In this document: piece after piece, positions 10,997 through 21,500 of the stretch
Layout: each line of letters begins with the position of its first letter
Position numbering within the stretch: position 1 is the stretch's first letter
From: Atherix ibis
Lineage: Eukaryota; Arthropoda; Insecta; Diptera; Athericidae
DNA: 64,000 nt
Reading direction: 5' to 3'
Assembly: GCA_958298945.1 (NCBI GenBank)
Contig: OY282606.1
Span: 90,403,696-90,467,695, forward strand
Notes under the pieces: generated by a model
Database searches by the model: none
Told to the model about the DNA's origin: nothing
The model's input: only the letters and a program-made list of their open reading frames with translations
Position numbers and translations under genes: made by a program

Positions 10997-11120
10997 ATAT
11001 ACACACTATCAAGAAAGTGTTCGGAAAAGACCGCGTAAAAAATAAATGAACAAACACTTTCTTGATACACACTATCAAGAAAGTGTTTGTTCATTTAAAA
11101 AGACCGCGTAAAAAATGAAA
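10997..11120. repeat. Duplicated segment containing a perfect 23-bp-arm palindrome
   Basis: A roughly 45-bp segment (ACACACTATCAAGAAAGTGT to AAAGACCGCGTAAAAAA) occurs twice in tandem, from 10999 and from 11067. Between the copies, 11044-11066 and 11074-11096 form a perfect inverted repeat with a 7-base loop, so the DNA or RNA could fold into a 23-bp hairpin. The second copy differs by an extra TTCATTTA-like stretch. This resembles the end of a Tc1/mariner-like element that was duplicated and inverted; a mariner-like remnant follows. Confidence 0.75.
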
Positions 11121-11149
11121 ATAATATGTTTGCTGTTACGTTGGTACTA

Positions 11150-11770
11150 GATGTCACATAGAGTAATTTGGCGCAATCTGTCAACTAGTTTGTGCACTTC
11201 TGTCGTCGGTTTTGCGTTCTGCGATTTCTCAAATGGAAAAAATTTTTAACAAATAATTTGACTGAACGGCTTTTGGGTTCAATTGTGGCTAATGTTTAAG
11301 AATGCTTAGGTCGAGTTGGCAACATTGCAAGCATAAAATCGAACACTTGTCGCATTCTGGTGGACCTTCATCATAGTATAAAAGATATAGCTCAGGATCA
11401 GAACATGGCTAATGAATCCGTTTTTATGATTAGAGTTGATGTTTTGGGCATGTCCCACGAATTGGTTTGTACAATTTTTAAAGGAGCTGAATTTTTTTCA
11501 TTTTCAAAGGAACTTGTACAAGCTAGTTGGACTCTACTTTCATGAAACGCCAAATAACGGGCCTTTGAGTTTGACATTTGGAATGTTAACTGTTTTCTTT
11601 TGACATTGGTATGTTAACTGTAATAAAAACCCAAAAAAAACCATGTGAAAGCCGCTCGAAAATGAATGGGATGTTAACTGTTTTCTTTGATTATCGTGGT
11701 TTTGTTCAATTGGAATTTCTTCCAGAGTGGCGCGCCAAACCGTCAACATGCAATATTATCTGAGCATTTA
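11150..11770 (+). mobile_element. Decayed mariner-like remnant
   Basis: Near 11683-11725 the plus strand reads FFDYRGFVQLEFLPE, which matches the FFDxRGxVHxEFLPQ block of mariner transposases (compare 48440-48500). Upstream there are stop-laden traces of an HTH region. Two direct pieces (GGTATGTTAACTG-like) near 11580-11620 suggest local duplication. No intact ends apart from the repeat at 10997-11120. Confidence 0.45.
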
Positions 11771-12295
11771 GAGGTGTTCGAAATATTCTGTTTTAATTCC
11801 GTTGCAGCCATAAAATAGATTGCGTAGTAGGAGTTGACAACGATGATCGTGGGTTTCAATGTATTAATTTTTTTTTACAAATTGACAGAATAAATCGAGA
11901 TTATTAATATATATTTTTAATTTTATTTAATAAATTCGGATATTTATTTGATAAAATATGAATACTTACTCATATAAATTTGAAGATAGCAAAAATTTAG
12001 CTGGGAAAATGGGTTCTAGTACTTTTTTTTTGCCTTTAAGATTATTAATTATTATAGCCTTAATATTTTGAATTTAAATAATTATTAACTATTTGTGAAC
12101 TGTTGAACCAGAAGAGTTTTGAATTCAAATAATTGGCAAGCAACATTAATAATTTTAAACTGTTGAATAAGAAGTCATAAAGAAAAGTCTTTATTTTGGT
12201 AATGCTTATTTGGAAATTATTTTTAAAAGAAAATCATTTTTATTTCAATTATAAAAGAATATATTTAAACTATTATATTTAAATTGTATATTAAA
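11771..12295. other. AT-rich DNA without a recognised gene
   Basis: AT-rich, including a repeated AATTCAAATAATT-like phrase. No motif recognised. Confidence 0.55.
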
Positions 12296-13183
12296 CGAGG
12301 TATGTTCAAAAAGTATCGCGAATTTTGTGTTTTTTCAAAAATTATTTATTTTTTTATGAATATCTATTTTGTCCCCTTCAAAGTAATCCCCAACAGATAT
12401 TATTCGTACACTTGTGCCAACATTTTTTCCAATCCTCGTTTTTGGAGGAAAAAATCATTTTTTGTGATCTTGTTCAGCTCCTCGTTCGATGCCGTCTTTA
12501 TCTCCTCAATCGTAGCGTAGCGTCGTCCTTTTATGGGGCTCTTCAGTTTCGGAAACAAGAAAAAGTCACAGGGGCCAGATCTGGGGAATACGGTGGCTGC
12601 GGCATTATTAGTGTATTGTTTTTCGCCAAAAATTCGTGCTCAAGCAACGATACGTGGGCAGGGCCGTTATAATGGTGCAAAAGCCAATTTTTGTTCTTCC
12701 ACAAATTCGGGCGTTTCTGATGGATTGCTTCTCGCAACTTGAGCATAACTTACAGGTAATATTCCTTATTGACCATTCTACCCTGTGGCAAGAACTCATG
12801 ATGCACTACGCCCCTGCAATCGACGAAAAGTGTAAGCAAAACCTTCACATTCGACCGAACTTGGCTTTTCTCGGCCCTCTGAGAACATTTTGTACCACCG
12901 ATAAACGTTGCTTCGGTCCAAGGTAACTTCACCATATGCCACAGTCAACATTCGGAATGCGTGTTTTTCATACAAAATTTGATACAGATTCTTTGATCCA
13001 TTTTTTGGAATGGGCAAAAATCGAAGACGAGCCAAAACACGTGGAAGCAAAGCAGCTGTCAAAAATTACCTGAACATTCAAAATGGCCGAACTTGTTGGC
13101 ATAAGTGAGAGACATGAGTATCAGCATAACGCCATAAAAAATCGAAAATCGAATATACATAACCCGCGGAAATTCAAAATTTG
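12296..13183 (-). mobile_element. Mariner family V, copy V2
   Basis: The left terminal repeat (CGAGGTATGTTCAAAAAGTA) is present; the right tip is lost after GCGGAAATTCAAAATTT. On the minus strand the readable pieces are the N-terminal AFRMLTVAYGEV, NVYRWYKMFSEGRE, then directly SSVECEGFAYTF, so the HTH2-to-D1 region is deleted. Later pieces are REAIHQKRPNLWKNKNWLLH, HVSLLEHEFLAKNNTLIMPQ and PPYSPDLAPVTFSCF. The second catalytic Asp motif reads HHYNGPAH instead of HHDNAPAH, and the third Asp region is frameshifted. It is dead. Confidence 0.9.
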
Positions 13184-15098
13184 AATATTTTCATTCGAAC
13201 ATAAATTGGAACTTCAATATTATATATGTTAGGATCTGAAAACAACGTAAACTCCGACAGAATTCCTTTTATTTTGTCTAGAGTAGTATTTTCACAAAAT
13301 ATATTTTTACAATATTATCTTATCACATTAATTCTTGTAATTTTGATTCTATTATTGTATAAGATAATTGCTATCAAAAGAGTTTTCATTTTTTTTTTTG
13401 GAGCAACTATCTTTTCTTGTATTATTTCCAACTGCCCCCTAATATTTTGTTTGAGGTATTTTCAGATAATTCACAGTCATTGTGTCAGTTTTCAATTTTA
13501 GATATTTTCAACTGCACTATGATATGATAACATAAATGCACTTCCAACACAACCCACAACCGTATAGCGATAGAAAATTTTGTTGCCAGTAACTCCCAGC
13601 AACAAGCCAACAAATTCAATATTTTGAACATGGAACAATTATTTTGTTACGGATAAAGTATAGTACGGCGATTGAAAATCAATAAGTTTCCATGTTATTC
13701 AAATTATAACACAGATGGTACAGAAATAAAATTATTACTAATCAGGTAACAATCATGTTCAATGTTTTTTGTTGTTGATGTTTTGTACTTTTCTGATTAA
13801 TAGAACTACGTGCGCCCCATAGTGAATAGCTTTCAACAATTTCCAGGAGACTTCATAGTCGATTCCCTTCAAACTTTTTAAATGCATTATTTTCATATCT
13901 TAATTCAGGATAAAGTATAGTAGTTGGGGGAGGTGGAGAGGTGCTACTTTCCTAGTTCCTATACCATACAAAGTTATGACTGTATAGGGCTTGGAGATGT
14001 TTAATGAAATGGTAGATGGAAATTTTTGATTAAAAGTGTGTATACACGTTAATTTTTTTATTTGTTCTGAATTACTACTTATACACTCACTTGTACTAGT
14101 TTTTTTTTGCTGTTGGCAAATTTTTTTTTATAATTTTTAATACCTAAAATACAACATCACGGATTGAGTGACTTGAAAAGAGCAAAGGTTAACAATTTTG
14201 AATATTGTGCAACTTGATTCGCATTGTTAGACTTTGTTTTTCTTTAGATCTAATAAAGTGATATGGGGAAAGGTGTTGGAAAATGTTTTTTTTCTTTATA
14301 TATTATAGTTTCCCCAATGAGTATATAGGTGTATTGTTATTATTTAAAAGATTAATACTTTTTTGTGATATTTGTTTTGTTAAAATTTAGTATTTTCGAG
14401 TTGTCATTTTTTTATCATAAAATAATTATAAAATATTTTTTTAATTTAATTAATTTGGATTAATTCAATTCTTTTGCCTACTCTTCCGCTATTTGGAAAG
14501 TAAATTGATTGTTAAGGTACAAGAATTATACGTGATATACAATATTTCTGTATAGGGAATGTAACCGTGATCTATTAAGACTTCGATCAATTAAAAGTCA
14601 AGCTTTTAGAAGCTTCTGATGCTACTATTTGGGCCTAACTGTTTGTTACTTCTTTAAAATAGAAATAATTAACTTTTGAAATTGATTTTCAAGATAAATA
14701 CCTGATTTTTGACCTGTTTAAGCATATATTTCTACGTTTTGGGCGAGTTAAAGTTGTACTCTTCAATTGTGTGGAAAACTACTCATACACAATGTTCTTA
14801 AGACATATTTTGCGATGATACGACATGTGGCATCTTTGAAAGATAATCTGAAAGTAATGAGACTGGCATTATTGAGAGCAGTCTACCAGCACTACGAGAT
14901 TTGCTTGTACATGAGTCCTTCCTAGATGGGCAGTACAAGTTTCAATTTCGTTCGGTTACGTGAATTAAAGTTGTGTTATTAGAGTGCATTACGACAAATA
15001 GAACAGCGAAATTTGGAGCAATGCTGTTCAATAAAAATTTGTTTTGAGCTTAGTCAACCCGCTATATTGACATAAAAAAAGCCCTCATGTCATATATA
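13184..15098. other. AT-rich DNA without a recognised gene
   Basis: No gene recognised. The phrase GGATAAAGTATAGTA occurs twice (about 13658 and 13908). A hydrophobic reading frame at 13226-13501 looks like chance translation of AT-rich DNA. Confidence 0.55.
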
Positions 15099-16385
15099 CC
15101 AGGTGTATGAGCATAAATTCGCTGTTTGGTCATAGATAGCGTGAGTGAGCGTATTAAGCTATCATGGGCACGCCATACTTTTTTTTTTATAAGTTTGACA
15201 TCTGTCAACATTAATCAGTGCACATTGTCAGCAATTTCGTACAACAACATACATTTTTCCTTTGGTAATCGTGTCTAGTTTTGTGCCAGAAAAAGAGCAT
15301 ATGCGGGAAGCTCTGCTTTTCTGCTTCAATTTCAAGAAATCGGCTGCTGAATTGCATCGAATGCTTATGGAGGCCTATGGTGACAGTGCTTTATCGGAAA
15401 CAATGTGCCGAGATTGGCTTCGTCGATTCAAAGACGGCAATTTTGACTTGTGGGACAAGAAGCGTGAAAATCGGCCTAGGAAGGTTGAGGACCATAAAAT
15501 GCAGGCTCTTTTGGACGAAGACGATACCCAAACACAAAAAATGCTCGCGGAGCAATTGGGTGTTACTCAACCAGCAATTTCCATGCGTCTGCGTGCCATG
15601 GGGAAGATTGAAACGATCGGAAAATGGGTGCCGCATGAATTGAACCGTAGGCAGATGAAGCGACCCCAAAACACATGCAAAATCTTTCCTCGCCAGACAA
15701 AAAATAAAGTTGTTTCTGCATCGGATTATGATAGGCGATGAAAAGTGGATATATTTCGAGAATCCTAAATGCAAGAAATCTTGGGTTGATCCCGGCCAAC
15801 TATCAACATCCTCCCCAAGAACAAATCACTTCGGAAGGAAGACGATTCTGTGCGTTTGGTGGAATCAGCAGGGTATCGTCTACTATGAGATGCTGAAACC
15901 TGGCAAAAACTGTTAATGCCTACCGCTACTACCAACAACTGATCAAATTGCACCGTGCTCTGCGTGAAAAATGGACGGATTATTACACAAAGACATGACA
16001 AGTTGATTTTCCTCCACGGCAACGCACTATCGCACACGTCAAAAATGGTCCGAAAATACTTGGAGACACTCAACTGGGAGGTGCTACCCCACCCTGCTTG
16101 TTCATTAGACCTAGCCTCTTCCGACTACCACCTGTTTTCGTCGATGGGCCACGCGCTCGCTGAGCAGCACTTCGATTCTTACGAAGACGTCCGAAAATGG
16201 CTTGATGAGTGGTTTGCTTAAAAAGAGAAGGATTTTTTTTGGCGTGGTATCCACAAATTGCTCGAGAGATTGGAAAAATGTGTAGCTAGAGAGGGAAAGT
16301 ACTTTGAATAAATTTGTTTTTGCTTTCTATAAAAAAAACATGTGTTTTTTCACTGAAAACAGCGGATTTAAGCTTATACATCTGG
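15099..16385 (+). mobile_element. Mariner (mauritiana type), full-length copy M2
   Basis: Both terminal repeats are present (CCAGGTGTATGAGCATAAAT at the left; the complement of CCAGATGTATAAGCTTAAAT at the right). The transposase is close to Mos1: SSFVPEKEHMREALLFCFNF, CRDWLRRFKDGNFD (HTH1), QALLDEDDTQTQKMLAEQLG (HTH2), WVPHELN, GDEKWIYFENP (first Asp intact), TILCVWWNQQGIVYYEMLKP, LIFLHGNALSHT (second Asp now Gly), LDLASSDYHLF (third Asp kept, flanks changed) and HALAEQHFDSYEDVRKWLDEWFA. The expected ATG before TCTAGTTTT is GTG at 15271, and there are frameshifts near 15690, 15910 and 15960. It is inactive but nearly full length (1287 bp). Confidence 0.95.
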
Positions 16386-16409
16386 TTATGGTAAGTTTTT
16401 GTCGAAAAA

Positions 16410-16600
16410 ATGATTTCTGTGGTTCTGAATTACCCATATTCACCTGATCACAGTTTGAGTGACTGTTATTTTCCCCAGGATTAAAAATCACTTGAAAAAA
16501 CGTGTTTTAAAACCTTAATCATTTATTTTGTGCAGGTGCGTTTGCGGTGACATCTCTAATTTCATGAGATCGCTCAGTAAAGCACTAGATATAATTATAT
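16410..16600 (+). mobile_element. Mariner C-terminal fragment
   Basis: Near 16432-16475 the plus strand reads YPYSPDHSLSDCYFPQD, a decayed form of the YSPDLAPSDYHLFP third-Asp motif of mariner transposases, followed by KSLEKTCFKTL. No ends were visible. It lies directly behind M2 but does not match M2's own C-terminus, so it is a separate relic. Confidence 0.4.
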
Positions 16601-18439
16601 CTGGTTTCGTCTACAGTAACACCAGCATATTTTAAACTGGCTTCAATAATACACAGTCAAAACTTTGGATCTTTGGTAATAAAACTTAGTAAGCGAATGC
16701 CAATCCTGCCAGCAATTGGCTTATTAAACTTAAGCAGAACACCATTATTAGATCCCTCAAAATACACGTATATATACAGGTCTCTCTGCTGCTGCGTCAG
16801 TTAGTGTTGTTACTTCTCTAACTCTTTCTCCCTGGTGCTGTCGCTAAATGACGCATTTAATTTAGTTAATTCATGACCGAATATTAAAAATACTCGGAAT
16901 TTCATAAAGAAATTGATAGTCCCCTTAATTTACGAAAATAATTCTTACTTAATTCTGATATTTATAATAACTTCTTATATGGTAAGTAATTAAAATATTT
17001 AAAAAAAAAATTATTCATTAATTTCTATCTAATAAATGTACTTTTTTTGTTGTTGTTGAAAAAAATTACAAGTGGTTATTTTTTTTCTCAACTTCTAACA
17101 ATAATATTTCATATGAAAAGTAATACTTTCCTTTAACGGACATTTTTGGTGCATCACTAATTTTTGTATTATTTGTTATATGCAAATGAGAAGAGTTCAG
17201 AAAATTTAATGATGCTTTCATGTTGATCATCATCAAGAAAGTAACCTCGTCATTTTGAAAACGTGTCAGTGTAAAAATATTGTGGGTGGATTGATTTCGA
17301 GTTGATTTATGACCCCCGGAGTGTTAAGAAATAAAAATTTCCAATTGTTTATATTCATCGAACATGAGTATATCTTCTGTTTTCTAATATTATAATGATG
17401 TTTTCTTCCAATACTACACTCATCTAAAATATTATATATTGATCACAATAAAGGGCTATATATGAATGGGAGTATATAAAAATTTATCCAAGCAAAAATA
17501 ATGGAAATCTAATTGTAAGAGCTACTTACTTCTAAGAAATGAATAGTCCTCAAGCTAATAATGATTCCATGGTTATGTCTTCAGCCTATCGAAATGTAAA
17601 AGTGGACCAAGAATATAACTAATTACTTCTTATCCATCATGAGTAATTTTTCATTTTCGGAACAATGAACAAAATTAAGCAGTGATTGATCAACAATACC
17701 TTCCCTTCATATTATTTTGCTATAAGCTTTTGAGTATCCTCATTTATTGAATGGGATTATTTATTAGTATAATATTTCTTCAATTCAACTCTTACATAAT
17801 CTAACTAACTTTGAACTTGTAATAATTTTTAATTTAATCTAGGATAAATGACGAAATAGTTTTTTAAGTAAATCACATCAACAATGAGAATTAGAGAATT
17901 TCTGTTTATTTTTTTTATTTTTTTTCCCCCGAAAATTATAAATACGATAGTAAATTGTATGATATATAAAATAAATTTATAAATAAATGAAAAATTACAC
18001 TATTATATTAATAATTGAATAAAAATATGAAATATATAAAAAGATTCTAAATAAAGAAATAATTAATTTTCTGTCAGAGGTGTGGCAATAATGATGATGA
18101 TTATGTTGTGAGGATACAGTACTAAATGAAGGTGCCCCCACATGTTCTCAATTAATAATTTATTCAATCAATTTGCTCATGTGTTAGAAATCATATTTTC
18201 ATTCTAATAAAATTTGTATAGTGATTTTTTTTTCGAAATAATTTTTTTAACAGCTATTCTATGACAGGAAGTGCCTTATTAAAAGCTTATTGTATAAATA
18301 AAAATAGTACTTGTAGTCTTTTTTTTTTTTGAACTTTACTGACATAGAATTTTTTGCTTTAAAAAAAAACCATATTATAGTACACAATACAATAATTATA
18401 TTTTGAGCACGAGTATAAAGTAACTATCGGGTTGATGTA
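16601..18439. other. AT-rich DNA without a recognised gene
   Basis: No motif recognised. It has many A/T runs and a less AT-rich phrase near 16760-16850 with no coding signal. Confidence 0.55.
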
Positions 18440-19690
18440 AAAGTTATATTAACATATACAATTAAACATTTTTTTTTTAGATTTGTATTATTTATTTAAT
18501 CAATTGTATAATTTCCATCCGTTCTAATAATCTTCTCCCATCTTTCTATCAACTAATTAATACCATTAGTGTAAAATTCCGTGGATTTTGATGCGAAAAA
18601 TGTGGTAAGGGATGTTTTTCCCTGCTCTATTGTATCAAATTTTTTATCATTTAAAAAATTTTGCAGTAATTGGAATAAATGAAAATCGGAAGGAGCCAGA
18701 TCTGGAGAATATGGTGGATGCTTGATAACATCCCAATTCAACTCATTTAGCTTGTGTTGTTTCGTGATGAAACACTACCCCTTTTCTGTTTACCAATTCT
18801 GGTCTATCCTTTTGAAGGGCGATGTTTAATTTGAATACTTGCTGACAAAATCGTTCTGCTGTAATTGTCTGATTGCGTTCCAAGAGTTCAAAATACACAA
18901 TACCCTTACAATCCCACCAAACACAAAGCATAACTTTTTTTAGATGGATTTCGGCTTTCGAAGTTGCTTGTCCAGGTATAGCCCAATGTCTTTTTCTTGT
19001 CACGTTGTTGTACACGACCCATTTCTCATCTCCCGTTACCAAACGATGCAAAAAAGGTTCATGTTTTTGTCTCGCACTCAAAGCAACGCACGTTGAAACA
19101 CAATCCAATAAATTGACAGCCGACAATTGATGAGGTATCCAAACGTCGTACCGCGAAACCATCCCCATACGCTTCAAATGTCTTAATACGGTTCTTTGGT
19201 TGACTCCCATCATCGACGCGATCTCCCTGGTGGTTGGACGGTGATTGGTGTCAATTATGACTTTTAACTTGTCGTCATCAGACTTCAATAGTCGCCCGGT
19301 ACGTGGTTTATCAATTAGTGAAAAATCCCCAGTTCGGAATTTTATAAACCATCTTCGTACCTGTCGAACTTTGATGACATCTTCTCCATTCACTTCGCAA
19401 ATGTTTTTGGTTGCCACACTCGCGGTATTATCTTTACGGAATTGATAAAGTAAACAATGACGTAAATGCACTTTATCGACCGATATTTTGAAAAAATACA
19501 AGGGCTCTTCACTGTACTCTGGCCAGGCCAAAACTTAATAGAAAGTAGAGGGAAAGCATCCTTTATACAATGGAATCATTTAAAAGAAGATACTATTCAT
19601 CATGTCCGGAAAGTAATTTCGTTTTTTCCCAACGGAGGATTTAATAGTATTTTTTCACAACCAACTTCACACTTAAGCTGCATAATCATA
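18440..19690 (-). mobile_element. Mariner lineage D (cecropia/SETMAR-like), large transposase fragment
   Basis: An uninterrupted minus-strand frame (19531-18743) carries SVDKVHLRHCLLYQFRKDN, VRRWFIKFRTGDFSLIDKPR (HTH1), TTREIASMMGVNQRTVLRHL (HTH2), WIPHQLSAVNLLD, FLHRLVTGDEKWVVYNNVTR (first Asp intact) and KVMLCVWWDCKGIVYFELLE. At GVVFHHETTQAK the frame breaks: the HHDN motif has become HHET and about 12 residues are lost. It resumes as MNWDVIKHPPYSPDLAPSDF with the third Asp, ending at 18553. The likely original start Met is now Ile. Terminal repeats were not resolved. The subfamily is tentative. Confidence 0.88.
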
Positions 19691-19694
19691 TGTT

Positions 19695-20451
19695 CGAGGT
19701 CTGTTCAAAAAGTATCGCGAATTTTGAATTTCCGCGGGTTACGTGTATTCGATTTTCGATTTTTTGTGGCGATATGTTTCTCACTTATGCCGACAAGTTC
19801 GGCCATTTTGAATGTTCAGTTCATTTTGACAGCTGCTTTGCTTATACGTGTTTTGGCTCGTCTTCGATTTTTGCTCAATTTCGACCAAAAGCAGAATCGC
19901 ATTAACATTGCTAAGGAGCTGTCGGACTCTGTCCGCGCGACCCAAATTTGCTCCAGAGGGTCATAATTCGTGACGAATCATAGGTTTATGGTTATGACAT
20001 GGAAACCAAAGCTCACTCATCCCAATGGAAGCTGCCACACGAGCCAAAACCGATAAAAGCGCCTAATTTTGTTTGATTGCAGGGGCGTGGTGCATCATAA
20101 GTCCTTGCCACAGGGTAGAACGATCAATAAGAAATATTATGCGCAAGTTGAGCGAACCTGCAAAAACAACACACTAATAATGCCGCAGCCACCGTATTCT
20201 CCAGATCTGGCCTTCTGTGACTTTTTCTTGTTCTCGAAACTGAAGAGCCTCATGAAAGGACGATATAAGAGGACCTGAACAAGATCACAAAAAATGATTT
20301 TTTGAAGTGCTTTGAGGATTGGAAAAAACGTTGGCACAAGTGTATAATATCTGGTGGGGATTACTTTGAAGGGGACAAAATAGATATTCATAAATAAATA
20401 AAATTTTTTTGAAAAAATACAAAATTCGCGATATTTTTTGAACAGACCTTG
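19695..20451 (+). mobile_element. Mariner family V, copy V3, internally deleted
   Basis: It starts with CGAGGTCTGTTCAAAAAGTA and ends with the inverted copy near 20426-20451. The plus strand jumps from the 5' untranslated region directly to LLNFDQKQNRINIAKE, so both HTH motifs are gone. It continues through a stop-ridden D1 region to RGVVHHKSLPQGRTINKKYY, and skips the HHDNAPAH motif to NNTLIMPQPPYSPDL. It has lost at least two of three catalytic positions. It sits between two other mariner lineages. Confidence 0.88.
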
Positions 20452-20516
20452 CATTTTGACAGCTGATTGTCGATTGAAATTCGCGATATTTTTTGAACAG
20501 ACCTTGCATTTTGACA
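20422..20516. repeat. Tandem duplication (55-bp period) of a mariner terminal repeat
   Basis: A 40-base segment that includes TTCGCGATATTTTTTGAACA and GACCTTGCATTTTGACA occurs at 20422-20461 and, identically, at 20477-20516. The element therefore appears to have two successive right ends. Confidence 0.85.
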
Positions 20517-21500
20517 AGGCTTGCTTGTGTCGATTGATTTTGCACAATAGTTTTCGGTTGATAGCCTTTTAAATATGGAAAGTGAAAAACAGCATTTTCG
20601 GCATATTTTACTTTTTTACTATAGAAAAGATAAAAATGCTGTTCAAGCAAGAAAAACATTATCCGTTGTGTATGGAGAAGATGTATTAAATGAGCGCCAG
20701 TGCGAAAACTGTTTTGCAAAATTTCGATTCGGCAATTTTGATCACGAAGATGCACCACGTCCTGGAAGTCCAGTTGAACCTGATGAAGACACAATAAAGA
20801 CATTAATTGATGCAAACCGGCGAATAACAACTCGTGAAATCGCTGAGAGATTAAATTTATCAAATTCGACCGTTCATGATCATTTGAAACGGCTGGGTTT
20901 TATCTCAAAGGTCGACATATGGGTTCCTCATCTTCTTACGGAAACAAATTTGTCCTGTCGCATTGACGTTTGTGATTTGTTTCTCAAACACCAATAAAAT
21001 GTCCCATTTTTGAAGCGTATTATCACTGGGGGACAAGAAATGGGTTGTCTACAACAACGTTAAGCACAAAAGATCCTAGAGTAGAAAAGATGAACCGGCT
21101 CAAAGCACTTCAAATCTGTTTGGTAGGAATTCAAAGGAATCGTTTATTTTGAGCTTCTACCGAGCAATACAACTATCAATTCTGAAGTGTACTGTCATCA
21201 GTTGAACAAATTGAATGATTCACTTAAAGAAAAAAGGCCAGAATTGGTCAATAGGAAAGTTATAGTGTTCCTTTACTGCAACACCCACCATACTCTCCAG
21301 ACCTAGCACCTACCGATTATCATTTGTTCCGGTCTCTACAAAATTTTTTAGATGGTAAAATGTTTAATTTAAATGAGGAGGTCAAAATTCACTTGGTTCA
21401 GTTTTTTGCCAGCAAAGAACAAACATTTTATGAGCATGGAATCATGCTACTCCCAGAAAGATAGCAAAAGGTGTTGGATCAGACTGGATAATATTTAATT
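20517..21500 (+). mobile_element. Mariner lineage E (cecropia/irritans-like), frameshifted
   Basis: The transposase begins at ATG 20575: EKQHFRHILLFYYRKDKNAV, CENCFAKFRFGNFDHEDAPR (HTH1), RRITTREIAERLNLSNSTVH (HTH2), WVPHLLTETNL. The frame ends at 20997. The first Asp region reads TGGQEMG, frameshifted from GDKKWVVYNNV. EFKGIVYFELLPSNTTINSE and LKEKRPELVNRK follow. The second Asp motif is deleted after VNRK. The third survives in another frame as PTDYHLF near 21315, followed by FFASKEQTFYEHGIM. It is inactive and differs from lineage D by eye. Confidence 0.88.

Noticed and set aside
13226..13501. A small membrane protein (hydrophobic 91-residue frame)
   Set aside because: Hydrophobic frames arise readily from T-rich DNA, and nothing else supports it.
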